Assembly (NCBI GenBank): GCA_001770935.1
Contig: MESI01000092.1
Span: forward strand, 44,243 to 108,242
DNA: 64,000 bases
From: Burkholderiales bacterium RIFCSPLOWO2_12_FULL_61_40
GTDB taxonomy: Bacteria > Pseudomonadota > Gammaproteobacteria > Burkholderiales > Burkholderiaceae_C
Direction of reading: 5' to 3'
Shown: positions 34,701 to 40,669 of the stretch, piece by piece
Position numbering within the stretch: position 1 is the first letter of the stretch
Layout of the letters: the number at the start of each line of letters is the position of its first letter
The notes under the pieces: model-generated
Database searches by the model: none
What the model saw: only the letters and a program-made list of their open reading frames with translations
Told to the model about the DNA's origin: nothing
Translations under genes and position numbers: made by a program

Positions 34701-35345
34701 GAGGGCCGTTGCCCCGGCTGCGAAGGGCAGGGCATACGCACCATTGGCATGAGCTTTTTGCCGGACGTGAAAGTGTTGTGCGAAACCTGCAAGGGCGCGC
34801 GCTTCAACCCCGAAACCCAGGCCGTCACCTGGCGCGGCAAAAACATCGGCGACGTGCTGCAAATGGAAGTGGACGAAGCGGTGGACTTCTTCGCCGCCAT
34901 GCCGGTCATTGCGCACCCGCTGCAACTGCTCAAAGACGTGGGCCTGGGTTACCTCACCTTGGGCCAGCCTTCACCGACCTTGAGCGGCGGCGAGGCGCAG
35001 CGCATCAAACTGGTCACCGAGCTATCCAAGGTGCGTGACGACATCACCAAACGCGGGCAAAAAGTGCCACACACCCTCTATGTGCTGGATGAGCCCACCG
35101 TGGGCCTGCACATGGCCGATGTGGAAAAACTCATCCACGTGCTGCACCGCCTGGTCAACGGCGGCCACAGCGTGGTGGTCATCGAACACGACCTGGACGT
35201 GATCGCCGAAGCCGACTGGGTCATCGACCTCGGGCCAGACGGCGGCAACGCCGGTGGGCAGGTGGTGGCTGCGGCGGCGCCCGAGGAGGTAGTGCGGCTG
35301 GGGACGCATACGGGGGTGGCGCTGGCGGGGGTGTTGGCGCGGTGA
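28713..35345 (+). CDS. Double-length UvrA-family ABC protein with inserted palindromic elements
   Basis: The protein has 2210 residues, about twice a normal UvrA. There are four ABC modules: Walker A loops near residues 33-40 (GPSGSGKSS), 747, 1207 and 1886 (GVSGSGKST), and four LSGGE signatures near 596, 959, 1598 and 2089. UvrA-type zinc-knuckle cysteines occur (CEACRG, CPTCGGSG, CPDCDGKRYRP, CPGCEGQG). So two UvrA units lie head to tail (about 1-1100 and 1175-2210), giving a covalent counterpart of the UvrA dimer. It is probably a paralogue of canonical UvrA. Seven short repeats interrupt it in frame at weakly conserved loops (separate entries). ATG 28713 begins MSQGTIRIRGARQHNLKN. Confidence 0.92.
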   Translation: MSQGTIRIRGARQHNLKNLDLDIRTGELTVVTGPSGSGKSSLVFDTLYAEGQRRYVETFSAYARQFLDRMDKPAVDKVEGVPPAIAIDQTNPVRSSRSTVGTMTELNDHLKLLFSRAGNLFDKTTALPVQHDTPETVYAELLRRAAASGDPRLVLTFPVELPASTSAEEVTQWLSASGFTRVHAEREVEVEMGSDPDSGRGLSGAKKSKTKSGSDPISTGLTRRKVLDVVADRFRIANVDKARVLEAIEVALKRGSGRLNVYASNEALAPVDSAQEAPELIAKVLEPTLWRFSSGLHCPQSDVRYADPIASMFSFNSAVGACEACRGFGRVVGVDLGLVIPNDKLTLRAGAVKPMQTPAWQECQDDLMRHAEAAGIPRDTPWYKLTPEQQHWVIHGSPNWNGKWNQHWFGIHRFFEYLESKAYKMHIRVLLSKYRSYTPCGTCGGARLKTESLLWRIGTREQADAVLAPSKRFMPQGVSWSRAQLEALPGLCLHDLMLMPLDRVRRFFDSLQAGLGGAELGVLGGSSSRSSISSPPDTPNSALSSAPATSAANAVTTSEAENKTLKLLFDEVRTRLKYLCDVGIGYLTLDRQSRTLSGGEVQRINLTTALGTSLVNTLFVLDEPSIGLHPRDMHRIIVAMQRLRDVGNTLVVVEHDPAVMLAADRMIDMGPGPGEKGGQIVFDGTTEALRSADTLTGAYLGGRKQVGMGFKRMVAAHTPRLILEGATEHNLKNISVEIPLQRLVCVTGVSGSGKSTLIQDVLAPALLRHFGKATETPGAHARLLGAELLSEVVFVDQSPIGKTARSNPVSYVGAWDAIREIFAGADLSRERSYTASKFSFNGGDGRCPTCGGSGFEHIEMQFLSDVYLRCPDCDGKRYRPEILEVTIERKWPPHAAKPGAAGGRSDLHANSRSLNVADVLNLTVSEAVALFANDRDVIRALQPIMDVGLEYVKLGQPVPTLSGGEAQRLKLAGFLAEAARTSTASRQAKAMRGSLFMLDEPTTGLHFDDIAKLMRALRKLLDAGHSLVVIEHNLDVIRAADWLIDLGPEGGDAGGEVVAYGTPEDLLLHATSHTGKALREYAAAMGVVHEVAEPSVAYLARAAGNGVTPGSSYASSKSSPGATPSPAGAGVPTLRGEQRQSGQVYGGQIPIQDSTVDGDKTSPTKLGSDPHKPLSAGENCIRIVNAKEHNLKSLSVDIPRGKFSVVTGVSGSGKSTLAFDILFNEGQRRYLESLNAYARSIVQPAGRPEVDAVYGIPPTVAIEQRLSRGGRKSTVGTTTEVWHFLRLLYVKLGTQHCVKDGTAVAPQTADSIAAQLLKNFRGQHIGLLAPLVSGRKGVYTELADWARPRGYTHLRVDGNFLPTTAFPRIDRFKEHNIELPVASLDVNPANETALREALASALVHGKGVVQVMSDLDGLREAMQAGTPAAGIGRVQVFSTKRACPVCSTSYAELDPRLFSYNSKHGWCPDCVGTGLLLSKDQRKVFDDSVRDDDNKGREQTFAEADVEDLVDAVCPGCQGTRLNAVARAVQFAGVGITDIARLSVTDVRKWVQTLQLVGGLSTREGDIARDLIPEIKSRLEFLEEVGLGYLTLDRGAPTLSGGEAQRIRLAAQLGSNLQGVCYVLDEPTIGLHARDNQILLGALQSLSDKGNTLVVVEHDEDTIRHADHIIDIGPSAGKRGGRLVAQGSIADVQAAADSQTGRYLLHAMRHPLAVRRYVVSYEASLGVASWGDVVARAAAEAGTPGSSSRSSISSPGVPASAASLVDAKGLKKPKGKAAKAAAIAAANAAASVAVNAEFSERVRVAAEYAELADRSMSHVSASKVSAAAAGSLGVGDEIELRDEEPAPRLPAASTATPLTWLTVKAANLHNLQNITTHVPLKRLVAITGVSGSGKSTLARDVLLTNVQVAVQKRSTKAGRDALDAGETIEWTGCDGVEGFETIDRVLEVDQTPIGKTPRSCPATYIGFWDTIRKLFADTLEAKARGYAANRFSFNTGEGRCPGCEGQGIRTIGMSFLPDVKVLCETCKGARFNPETQAVTWRGKNIGDVLQMEVDEAVDFFAAMPVIAHPLQLLKDVGLGYLTLGQPSPTLSGGEAQRIKLVTELSKVRDDITKRGQKVPHTLYVLDEPTVGLHMADVEKLIHVLHRLVNGGHSVVVIEHDLDVIAEADWVIDLGPDGGNAGGQVVAAAAPEEVVRLGTHTGVALAGVLAR
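29281..29367 (+). repeat. Family C inverted-repeat element, copy 1 (in uvrA)
   Basis: The element is 87 bp. Arms 29281-29304 and 29344-29367 pair over 24 bases with one mismatch; both contain GGGGTCAGA/TCTGACCCC. The inner part begins ATTCAGGAC and ends ACGAAAT. It is read in frame as a charged insert (EMGSDPDSGRGLSGAKKSK...). It resembles REP/BIME elements tied to RAYT transposases (inference). Confidence 0.85.
29501..29561 (-). repeat. Family D element in uvrA
   Basis: This 61-nt segment runs ATCAAATGAGGCTCTAGCCC, then GCGCAAGAAGCTCCTGAATT and GATAGCAAAA. It aligns end to end without gaps with the 61-nt copy at 37904-37964. It is translated as SNEALAPVDSAQEAPELIAK. Confidence 0.8.
30264..30337 (+). 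repeat. Family A palindrome, copy 1 (in uvrA)
   Basis: The arms 30264-30286 and 30315-30337 are 23 nt each and pair with one T/G wobble. The 28-nt centre (30287-30314) starts CTCCTCGTCGCG and ends AATTTCGTCA. It is translated as LGGSSSRSSISSPPD. Confidence 0.93.
31384..31422. repeat. Imperfect palindrome in uvrA
   Basis: GGCCCCC (31384-31390) pairs with GGGGGCC (31416-31422), and GCTGC (31395-31399) with GCAGC (31410-31414). It lies in a poorly conserved stretch (ERKWPPHAAKPGAAGG) and resembles a worn family B half-element. Confidence 0.5.
32019..32092 (+). repeat. Family A palindrome, copy 2 (diverged, in uvrA)
   Basis: It has the same 23-28-23 geometry: arms 32019-32041 and 32070-32092 with three mismatches, centre 32042-32069 matching copy 1 at 20 of 28 positions. 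It is translated as TPGSSYASSKSSPGATP in the linker between the two UvrA units. Confidence 0.85.
32141..32230 (+). repeat. Family C inverted-repeat element, copy 2 (in uvrA)
   Basis: The element is 90 bp. Arms 32141-32165 and 32206-32230 pair over 25 bases with one mismatch. The inner core GGGGTCAGATCCC and the ATTCAGGAC start match copy 1, while the outer bases (GGTTTAT here, TTGAAAT there) differ yet still pair. It is in frame in the inter-unit linker. Confidence 0.87.
33924..33997 (+). repeat. Family A palindrome, copy 3 (in uvrA)
   Basis: The arms 33924-33946 and 33975-33997 have 23 bases and one mismatch. The centre 33947-33974 differs from copy 1 at only one of 28 bases. It is translated as TPGSSSRSSISSPGVPA in the second UvrA unit. 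Confidence 0.93.
34194..34267 (-). repeat. Family A palindrome, copy 4 (inverted, in uvrA)
   Basis: The arms 34194-34216 and 34245-34267 have 23 bases and one T/G wobble. The centre 34217-34244 is the exact reverse complement of copy 1. Inverted orientation gives a different, acidic peptide, GDEIELRDEEPAP, and still no stop. Confidence 0.93.
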
Positions 35346-35376
35346 GTTTGTAGATCGGTTTGAACCCGTGGTGCGC

Positions 35377-35745
35377 ATGCTCATCTCCGCTGCGGCTTTA
35401 CTGGCCGTATGGAGCCAAGCTGCGCTCGCGTCGCAGACTGCCTGTGTGTTTTCAGGTAGCCAAGCGCCTCACTACTACGAACTGGAATTCATCGGCTACA
35501 GCGATGTGAACCCGATGGTTGTTTTTAGTTCAACAGCCTTTGGTTCCGGTGCGCGCTTCACCCTCAGCCCGGCAAATTACACGCTCAAGCGCTTCAGCCA
35601 AAAAGCGAAAAGTGTCAGCCTGGATTTTCGTAACCCCCAAGACCCCGCTCTGCCGCCGTCCTTCGACTTGGTTGGTCGCCGTGGTCGCGCCAAGCTCAAG
35701 ATCGGTTCCATCGTCACCGAGGGCGACCTGAAATGCGAGCCCTGA
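35377..35745 (+). CDS. Secreted protein of unknown function
   Basis: The protein has 122 residues with a clear signal peptide (MLISAAALLAVWSQAALA, cleavage before SQTACVF). The mature part is beta-rich with two cysteines (ACVFSG, LKCEP) that could form a disulfide, and a basic middle (SQKAKSV, GRRGRAKLKIG). GTGs at 35368 and 35371 are alternative starts. It lies between two copies of a 50-base uvrA tail segment. Not recognised. Confidence 0.6.
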   Translation: MLISAAALLAVWSQAALASQTACVFSGSQAPHYYELEFIGYSDVNPMVVFSSTAFGSGARFTLSPANYTLKRFSQKAKSVSLDFRNPQDPALPPSFDLVGRRGRAKLKIGSIVTEGDLKCEP

Positions 35746-35801
35746 GCGCAGTTCTTCGATGATGGGTACGCATCCGACCCGCGAGTCCGTCAGGCCCCTT
35801 G

Positions 35802-35891
35802 GACTGCCTACAAGCGGTCATCCTGCAGATAGAACGCGCACCTGGGTGGCGTTGACGGGGGTGTTGGCGCGCTAAGTTGCAAGTCGGTTTT
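35802..35891 (+). pseudogene. Fused gene remnants: hipB-like start and uvrA-like end
   Basis: Bases 35802-35838 match the hipB coding start near 38125-38160 (shared CAAGCGGTCATCC, CAGAT and GAACG), and would read CLQAVILQIERAP against YPQAVIQQIERLA in HipB. Bases 35842-35891 match the uvrA 3' end at 35312-35361 (31 of the first 40 positions, stop codon in the same place). Neither is a working gene. The rest of 35746-35938 holds only the ribosome site of the antitoxin gene. Confidence 0.6.
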
Positions 35892-35938
35892 GTGAGGTGG
35901 GTATACGCTGTACAGTCTGGACGAAAGGGAGGTTCACC

Positions 35939-36223
35939 ATGTCCACCAATGCCACATATGGCTTAGAGCAAGCCCGTATCCAATTGCCCGCCATCATTGC
36001 CAATGCCCATGCGGGCGTTGCCAGCATCATCACGCGGCACGGCAAGCCGTATGCCGCTGTGGTCCCAGTGCAGGATTTTCAAAAACTGCACGCAGCAGAG
36101 GCGCCCCCCGACCTATTGGCATTGCGCGGGACAGGCCGCGGGCTGTGGGGTTCCCATGCGGGGCGAACCATTGCCGAATGGCGCGACGAGTGGGGTGATG
36201 CGTCAATGAAAAGCAAATCATGA
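35939..36223 (+). CDS. Phd/YefM-family antitoxin, apparently without its toxin
   Basis: The protein has 94 residues. The N-terminal DNA-binding part is YGLEQARIQLPAIIANA, with the family motif ITRHGKPYAAVVPVQDF. The C-terminal PPDLLALRGTGRGLWG and AEWRDEW resemble antitoxins paired with PIN toxins. The ATG follows AAAGGGAGG. No toxin follows; instead a YidD-like gene overlaps its stop by four bases. It may be an orphan or a regulator of that gene. Confidence 0.85.
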   Translation: MSTNATYGLEQARIQLPAIIANAHAGVASIITRHGKPYAAVVPVQDFQKLHAAEAPPDLLALRGTGRGLWGSHAGRTIAEWRDEWGDASMKSKS

Positions 36224-36645
36224 AAAAACTGTCGCTTTCGGCTATTGGTTTCTACCAGCGCCATATTTCCCCCTACAAGGGATTTTGTTGTGCCTACCGC
36301 GTGCATACCGGATGCGCCAGTTGTTCGACGCTTGGTTTTCGTGCCATCCAGCGCTTTGGCTTCTGGCGCGGCATCCAGGTTTTGCGGCAGCGGCTACTCA
36401 AATGCGGCATCGCGCACCGGCGCTACTCCGCCAAACCCGCAGTTTTGCAAAGGCAAGGCGGTTTTTGCGATCTGTCATGCGACCTTCCCTGCGACTTCGA
36501 TTTTGGCGGTGCGGCTCGTGATGTTCTATCGAGCTGCGGGCCACCTAGTGATTGTGGAGATTGGGGGCGCTCAGAGAAACAGCAGAAGGAAGAAAAGTGG
36601 GTTCATATACCGCCGAAGTCAAGGACAAGCGGATCAGTGCTATGA
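36220..36645 (+). CDS. YidD-like membrane insertion factor, extended
   Basis: The protein has 141 residues. The first ~65 match the YidD (DUF37) pattern, LSAIGFYQRHISPYKGFCCA, then CASCSTLGFRAIQRFG and LRQRLLKCG, with several cysteines. The remainder (CDLSCDLPCDFDFGG and a charged tail) is low-complexity and not part of the family; it may be read-through after loss of the original end. YidD proteins assist membrane insertion. The start overlaps the antitoxin stop (ATGA). The 270 bases after it (36646-36915) hold no supported gene. Confidence 0.7.
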   Translation: MKKLSLSAIGFYQRHISPYKGFCCAYRVHTGCASCSTLGFRAIQRFGFWRGIQVLRQRLLKCGIAHRRYSAKPAVLQRQGGFCDLSCDLPCDFDFGGAARDVLSSCGPPSDCGDWGRSEKQQKEEKWVHIPPKSRTSGSVL

Positions 36646-36861
36646 ACAGAACAAGACGTGACCGAGGGGCGGTGTGTGCTGCGCTGGACACGTTCTGCAC
36701 GCCAGCAAGAAACGGCTGGGCGACTCCGCCAGGGAGTCCTTGATGCCCTTTGGCTGCGCCCATTGCGGGCTGAAGCCACTTCAAGCCCCGTCATAATCCG
36801 ACCCAATAAGTGGGGCGAAGCTTATCTGCCCCTTATCGCGACTGCCTCAGCAGGTGGTTTC

Positions 36862-36896
36862 ATTGCAGCGCGCCAATAAACGCGAATCGTTAGACG
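36862..36896 (+). other. Possible integron attC-like end (weak)
   Basis: GCAGCGCG, AAACGCGAAT and GTTAGAC (36889-36895, fitting the GTTRRRY core) lie 20 bases before a start codon, the position expected at the head of a gene cassette. The partner RYYYAAC core was not found, so this is only a lead. Confidence 0.2.
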
Positions 36897-36915
36897 TCAC
36901 GGGGAGATGGTGTCC

Positions 36916-37716
36916 ATGCCGAGTCTTGTATCAAGGGTGAAGGAAAAGCTCGAAGAGTTGGGCGAGTGCGTCGTCCTTGCAAATCTTGAAACGGGCTGGT
37001 TTGCTATCAACCCAAATACCTGGAAAAAGCGCGTCGAACGTTGCAAGGGGTTGGGCCGAACTGGCCCGAATCTGATCGTTTACCGAACCCGATCTGGTGA
37101 GGAGCGAGACCACCACGTCGTTCCGTATGGGGTGATAGCCCCCCTACTTTTGACAGACTCTTTGAAACAGCAGAAGAACGGGACATACCGTTGGAACCTC
37201 ACTCTGGCAAATGACCGGCTCCATGTGTCTCATCGCCAAGGTTATGAGCCGGTCGAGAAATACCTTGCGTCGCGATTGGCAACCGAAGCCGACGACCACG
37301 GCGGCGCTTCGGATATCGCTTCGGAGCTCGTCAATCTGCGTACAAGATCGTTTGAAGGAATCGTCGAGGGGATAGCGCGTGAAGCCATCGTTCTATCGCG
37401 TACGCGAAGCGCAGCATTGCGACGTGAAGTGCTGAACTTGTCCGGTGGCATTTGCGAGGGGTGTGGCGTGAACTTTTCCTTGCTGCTGCATGGCCGCGCT
37501 CTTCGCGCCCTGCAGGTGCATCACAAGAAGCAACTCGCGCTTCGCGAGACCCCGGAGGTGACCGAATTGGCGGATCTGGCGGTTGTGTGTGCAAACTGCC
37601 ATGCCATCATTCATACCGATCCCAAGGCGGCCATTCCAGTGGAGGAACTCAGGAAAGAATGGAAACAGGCGCGAAGCAGTACCGTCAGGTCGTTTGACTC
37701 CGACACACAAGCGTGA
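36916..37716 (+). CDS. HNH endonuclease domain protein
   Basis: The protein has 266 residues. The C-terminal HNH fold is clear: CEGCGVNFS, then LQVHHKKQLA with the catalytic histidines, LAVVCANCHAIIHTDP supplying the second CxxC and the final His. The N-terminal ~140 residues (GECVVLANLETGWFAINPNT, DHHVVPYGVIAPLL) are not recognised and may recognise DNA. ATG 36916 has GGGGAG nine bases upstream; ATG 36907 touches that site. Such solitary HNH genes are common in accessory DNA and in defence loci. Confidence 0.82.
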   Translation: MPSLVSRVKEKLEELGECVVLANLETGWFAINPNTWKKRVERCKGLGRTGPNLIVYRTRSGEERDHHVVPYGVIAPLLLTDSLKQQKNGTYRWNLTLANDRLHVSHRQGYEPVEKYLASRLATEADDHGGASDIASELVNLRTRSFEGIVEGIAREAIVLSRTRSAALRREVLNLSGGICEGCGVNFSLLLHGRALRALQVHHKKQLALRETPEVTELADLAVVCANCHAIIHTDPKAAIPVEELRKEWKQARSSTVRSFDSDTQA

Positions 37717-37741
37717 AAGCGCTCTATCGAGGTGGACACAC

Positions 37742-37912
37742 ATGAAAGCTGAATACGATCTCTCCAAACTGAAATCCCGCAAGAATCCCTACGCATCCAA
37801 GCTGAAGAAGCCCGTTGCCACGCGACTGTCTTGCCAACAGCCGAAAAGTGCAAATCCATTGGCCCCAATCTGTTTAACAAGTTGCTCGTCACGGACACTC
37901 TGCATCAAATAG
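37742..37912 (+). pseudogene. Truncated CopG/BrnA-type antitoxin
   Basis: The start MKAEYDLSKLKSRKNPYASK followed by LKKPVATRL matches the N-terminus of ribbon-helix-helix antitoxins of this type, which normally continue with a DNA-binding helix pair. Here the frame passes into unrelated sequence (SCQQPKSANPLAP) and stops. No toxin gene is next to it. The remaining part of the 380-base gap 37717-38097 holds a family D repeat and the hip promoter region. Confidence 0.6.
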
Positions 37913-37964
37913 GCCTTCAGCCCCCGTGGAATGTGCGCAAGCAGCTCCTAAATTCATAGCAAAA
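37904..37964 (-). repeat. Family D element, intergenic
   Basis: This is a 61-nt copy running ATCAAATAGGCCTTCAGCCC, GCGCAAGCAGCTCCTAAATT, CATAGCAAAA. It is the only copy in this window outside an intact gene, and it supplies the stop of the antitoxin fragment. Confidence 0.8.
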
Positions 37965-38097
37965 TACTGCAAATCAATGCGGATAAGCCGCCTTGAGCGG
38001 GTGCATGCCCAGAGCCTGCAAGTCAAGCAGCTGCTGAATGAAGTGACAAATATATTCATAGAATTGCTAAAAACAGTATTTTTGCTAACATCTATGA

Positions 38098-38538
38098 ATG
38101 CCAAAGCAAAACACCCCCCCCGCAGACTACCCACAAGCGGTCATCCAACAGATTGAACGGCTCGCGCAAAACATCGTCACCGCGCGCAAGCGGCGCCAGG
38201 AGACGCAGGCGCAGTGGGCCAGGAAACTGGGGGTGTCACAGCCCACCATGGCCCGCATCGAGCGGGGGGACCCTTCCGTCGCCATGGCGTCCTACGTGAT
38301 GTGCATGTGGCTGATCAACCAGGCTGTCGGCTTGGCGGACCTGATTGCTCCCCCAAACGACCATGCCTCACTGGAGCGGGAAGTCACCAAAGCGCGAGGC
38401 CGTGGCGTATCGGTGGCGTCTGCACCTGCGTCCGTGCCCAAGCCCCAAGCCGAGGCCCGCTCCGCCGCAACCCACCCTGCCAAAGCAGCCGCTGGCCTGG
38501 CGGCACTGTTGTCCAAGGCGGAGTCCAAACCCCAATGA
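38098..38538 (+). CDS. hipB: HipB-type XRE antitoxin
   Basis: The protein has 146 residues. The helix-turn-helix is at about 25-75 (RRQETQAQWARKLGVSQPTM, ARIERGDPSVAMASYVM). The C-terminal half is an alanine/proline-rich tail (ASVPKPQAEARSAATHPAKA) longer than in classical HipB. It overlaps hipA by four bases. HipB represses the operon and neutralises HipA. Repeated TTGCTAA motifs at 38065-38090 upstream may be promoter or operator, unproven. Confidence 0.88.
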   Translation: MPKQNTPPADYPQAVIQQIERLAQNIVTARKRRQETQAQWARKLGVSQPTMARIERGDPSVAMASYVMCMWLINQAVGLADLIAPPNDHASLEREVTKARGRGVSVASAPASVPKPQAEARSAATHPAKAAAGLAALLSKAESKPQ

Positions 38539-39794
38539 CCACCGATAGCGTCAACCCCCGCAGCTACGTGCCGCAGGACCATTTATATGTCTGGGCACTG
38601 GTGGACCCGTCCCATCCTGCCCTGGTGGGCGAGGTGAAACTCTCTGCACTGGTGAGTGACTGCGCGACCTTTGCCTATGCCCCGCAGTGGTGGAATTTCC
38701 CCTTGAGTGAAGACTTGCCCCTCATGGCGGGCCAGGAGTTCAGTGCAGGATTGCGCGGCAGCGCGCCCGGCGCGATTGACGATGCACGGCCCGACCGCTG
38801 GGGGGAGCGCATCATTCGCCACATGGACCGGCCTGCCCGCTTGTCGATTCTGGAAATGCTGCTGTTCGCTGGGGATGACCGTTTCGGCGCGCTTAGCATT
38901 TCGGTTTCCGCCGACCACTACACCCCCCGCTACCTGGGGCCGTACGCGCAACTGGGCGACCTGGGTGCACTGACACGGGCGATTGAAGATGTGCAGCTGC
39001 AAGCCCCCCTCACACCGGAGATGGCGCGGCTGGTGCAGCCGGGTGTGACGCTGGGTGGTGCACGCCCCAAAGCGCTTTTGCAAACGGACGATGGTCCCTG
39101 CATCATCAAATTCAGCGAGCTGGATGACCCAGTGGACACGCCGCTGATTGAACACGCAACCATGACTTTGGCTGCAACTGCGGGCATCAACGTGGCATCC
39201 ACCGGCGTGCTGGCGCTGCCACCGCGCCATGGCAAAGCGCGTCACGCCTTGACGATCCAGCGCTTTGACCGGGCAGGCGCGTATCGACTGCATTGCCTCT
39301 CCGCCAAAACGGTCCTGGCGGCAGCAGGCTTGCGCGAGAGCTATGGCGCGCTGGCCACCGTTTTGCTGCGACTGGGCCACCCCGACCGCCAAAACGCGAT
39401 GCGGGAAGATCTGTTCAAGCGCATGGTGTTCAACATCCTCATGGACAACACCGACGACCACGAGCGCAACCATTGCCTGCGTCTGGGCTTTGACGGCTAC
39501 TATGAACTCACCCCGGCGTTTGACGTGGTCCCCACGCTGCAAAACCTCGGCTACCAATCCTTGTCCGTGGGCGCCAGGGGCGCCGAATCGACACTGGAGA
39601 ATGCGCTGTCGGAACTCAGCGAGTTCGGCATCAAAAGGCCGCGTGCGATGGCGCTCATCCAGCAAGTCGCCCGCGCGGTGGAGCAGTGGCCACGCCATTT
39701 CGCACAGCATGGCGTGTGCCCGGCGGACATGGCGCAACTGAGCGCCAGCATCGACCGGGATGCGTTGAAATCTCAGCGCAGCGAGTTCTCTTAG
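38535..39794 (+). CDS. hipA: HipA-type serine/threonine kinase toxin
   Basis: The protein has 419 residues and is apparently intact. The HipA N-domain is followed by the glycine-rich loop TLGGARPKALL, the catalytic motif MDNTDDHERNHCL and the metal-binding YELTPAFDVVPT. HipA kinases phosphorylate glutamyl-tRNA synthetase or other targets and cause growth arrest. ATG overlaps the hipB stop. It ends in a four-base overlap with the convergent lipoprotein gene. Confidence 0.92.
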   Translation: MTTDSVNPRSYVPQDHLYVWALVDPSHPALVGEVKLSALVSDCATFAYAPQWWNFPLSEDLPLMAGQEFSAGLRGSAPGAIDDARPDRWGERIIRHMDRPARLSILEMLLFAGDDRFGALSISVSADHYTPRYLGPYAQLGDLGALTRAIEDVQLQAPLTPEMARLVQPGVTLGGARPKALLQTDDGPCIIKFSELDDPVDTPLIEHATMTLAATAGINVASTGVLALPPRHGKARHALTIQRFDRAGAYRLHCLSAKTVLAAAGLRESYGALATVLLRLGHPDRQNAMREDLFKRMVFNILMDNTDDHERNHCLRLGFDGYYELTPAFDVVPTLQNLGYQSLSVGARGAESTLENALSELSEFGIKRPRAMALIQQVARAVEQWPRHFAQHGVCPADMAQLSASIDRDALKSQRSEFS

Positions 39795-40450
39795 CGGGTC
39801 CCTTGGGCCACCGCCCGCTCGGCCAGAAAAATCTCGATACGGCGGTTTTTGGCACGCCCGGCGGCGGTGTTGTTGTCCCCAATGGGTTCGTGCGATCCAC
39901 GGCCATCAATGTGGATGCGATAGGCGTCGACGCCGCGTGCCACCAGGTAGCTGCGTGTGCTGGCGGCACGGTTGACCGACAGCGGGTTGTTGATGGCGTC
40001 CGTTCCCGTGCTGTCGGTGTGGCCGATGATGCGGATTTCGGTATGGGGCTGGGTGCCCAGGCCTTGGGCAAACTGGTCCAGGATCGGCTGCAGCCTGGGT
40101 TTGATGCTGGATTGGTTGGTGTCGAATGAAATGTCGCTGGGAATGTTCAGCTTGAGCTGGTTGTCGGCGGTGCGCGTTACGTCCACGCCCGTGCCTGCCG
40201 TGGCCTGCTCCATGGCCGCCTTCTTCTTGGTCATTTCCGTGGACCAGATGTAGCCACCCAGCGCACCCAGCCCGGCACCCACCACCGCGCCCTTGCTGTC
40301 GCCGATGGCGGCGCCAGCCACGGCACCCAGGCCGCCACCGATGGCGGCACTGCGCTGGGCCTCCGTCATGTTGGCGCAACTGCTGACCAGGATGGCGATG
40401 GCGCCAAGACCCAAAACGTGGGAGTGGATTCGCGAGGCAGTCGTTTTCAT
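39791..40450 (-). CDS. OmpA-family outer-membrane lipoprotein (YiaD-like)
   Basis: The protein has 219 residues. The signal peptide ends in a lipobox (LVSSCAN). A glycine-zipper region (IGGGLGAVAGAAIGDSKGAV) follows, and the C-terminal OmpA domain binds peptidoglycan through IGHTDSTGTDAINNPLSVNR and the NRRIEIFL end. It anchors the outer membrane to the wall. The 219 bases to the next, divergent gene contain the shared promoter region. Confidence 0.92.
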   Translation of the reverse strand: MKTTASRIHSHVLGLGAIAILVSSCANMTEAQRSAAIGGGLGAVAGAAIGDSKGAVVGAGLGALGGYIWSTEMTKKKAAMEQATAGTGVDVTRTADNQLKLNIPSDISFDTNQSSIKPRLQPILDQFAQGLGTQPHTEIRIIGHTDSTGTDAINNPLSVNRAASTRSYLVARGVDAYRIHIDGRGSHEPIGDNNTAAGRAKNRRIEIFLAERAVAQGTR

Positions 40451-40669
40451 GGTTCATCCGAAGGGGTGGTTCATATGGCTCTATTTAAGGGCGTAATGGG
40501 CCGCCTGCCTTGCGTTGTCGCAAGCGGTGGAGGCAAGGACACATGGCAGGTGCGCTCCTTGCTGAAACATAACGAAACAAACCGAAACCCCCCTGACACC
40601 CGGTAACAACCTGCCCGGCGCACCATTGCGGTCATGTTCAACACCTCCTTCGGGATTCGAAAGGCCGCC

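Noticed and set aside
37742..37912. An intact toxin-antitoxin pair at the CopG-like start
   Set aside because: The antitoxin lacks its DNA-binding helices after residue ~29 and no toxin frame follows.
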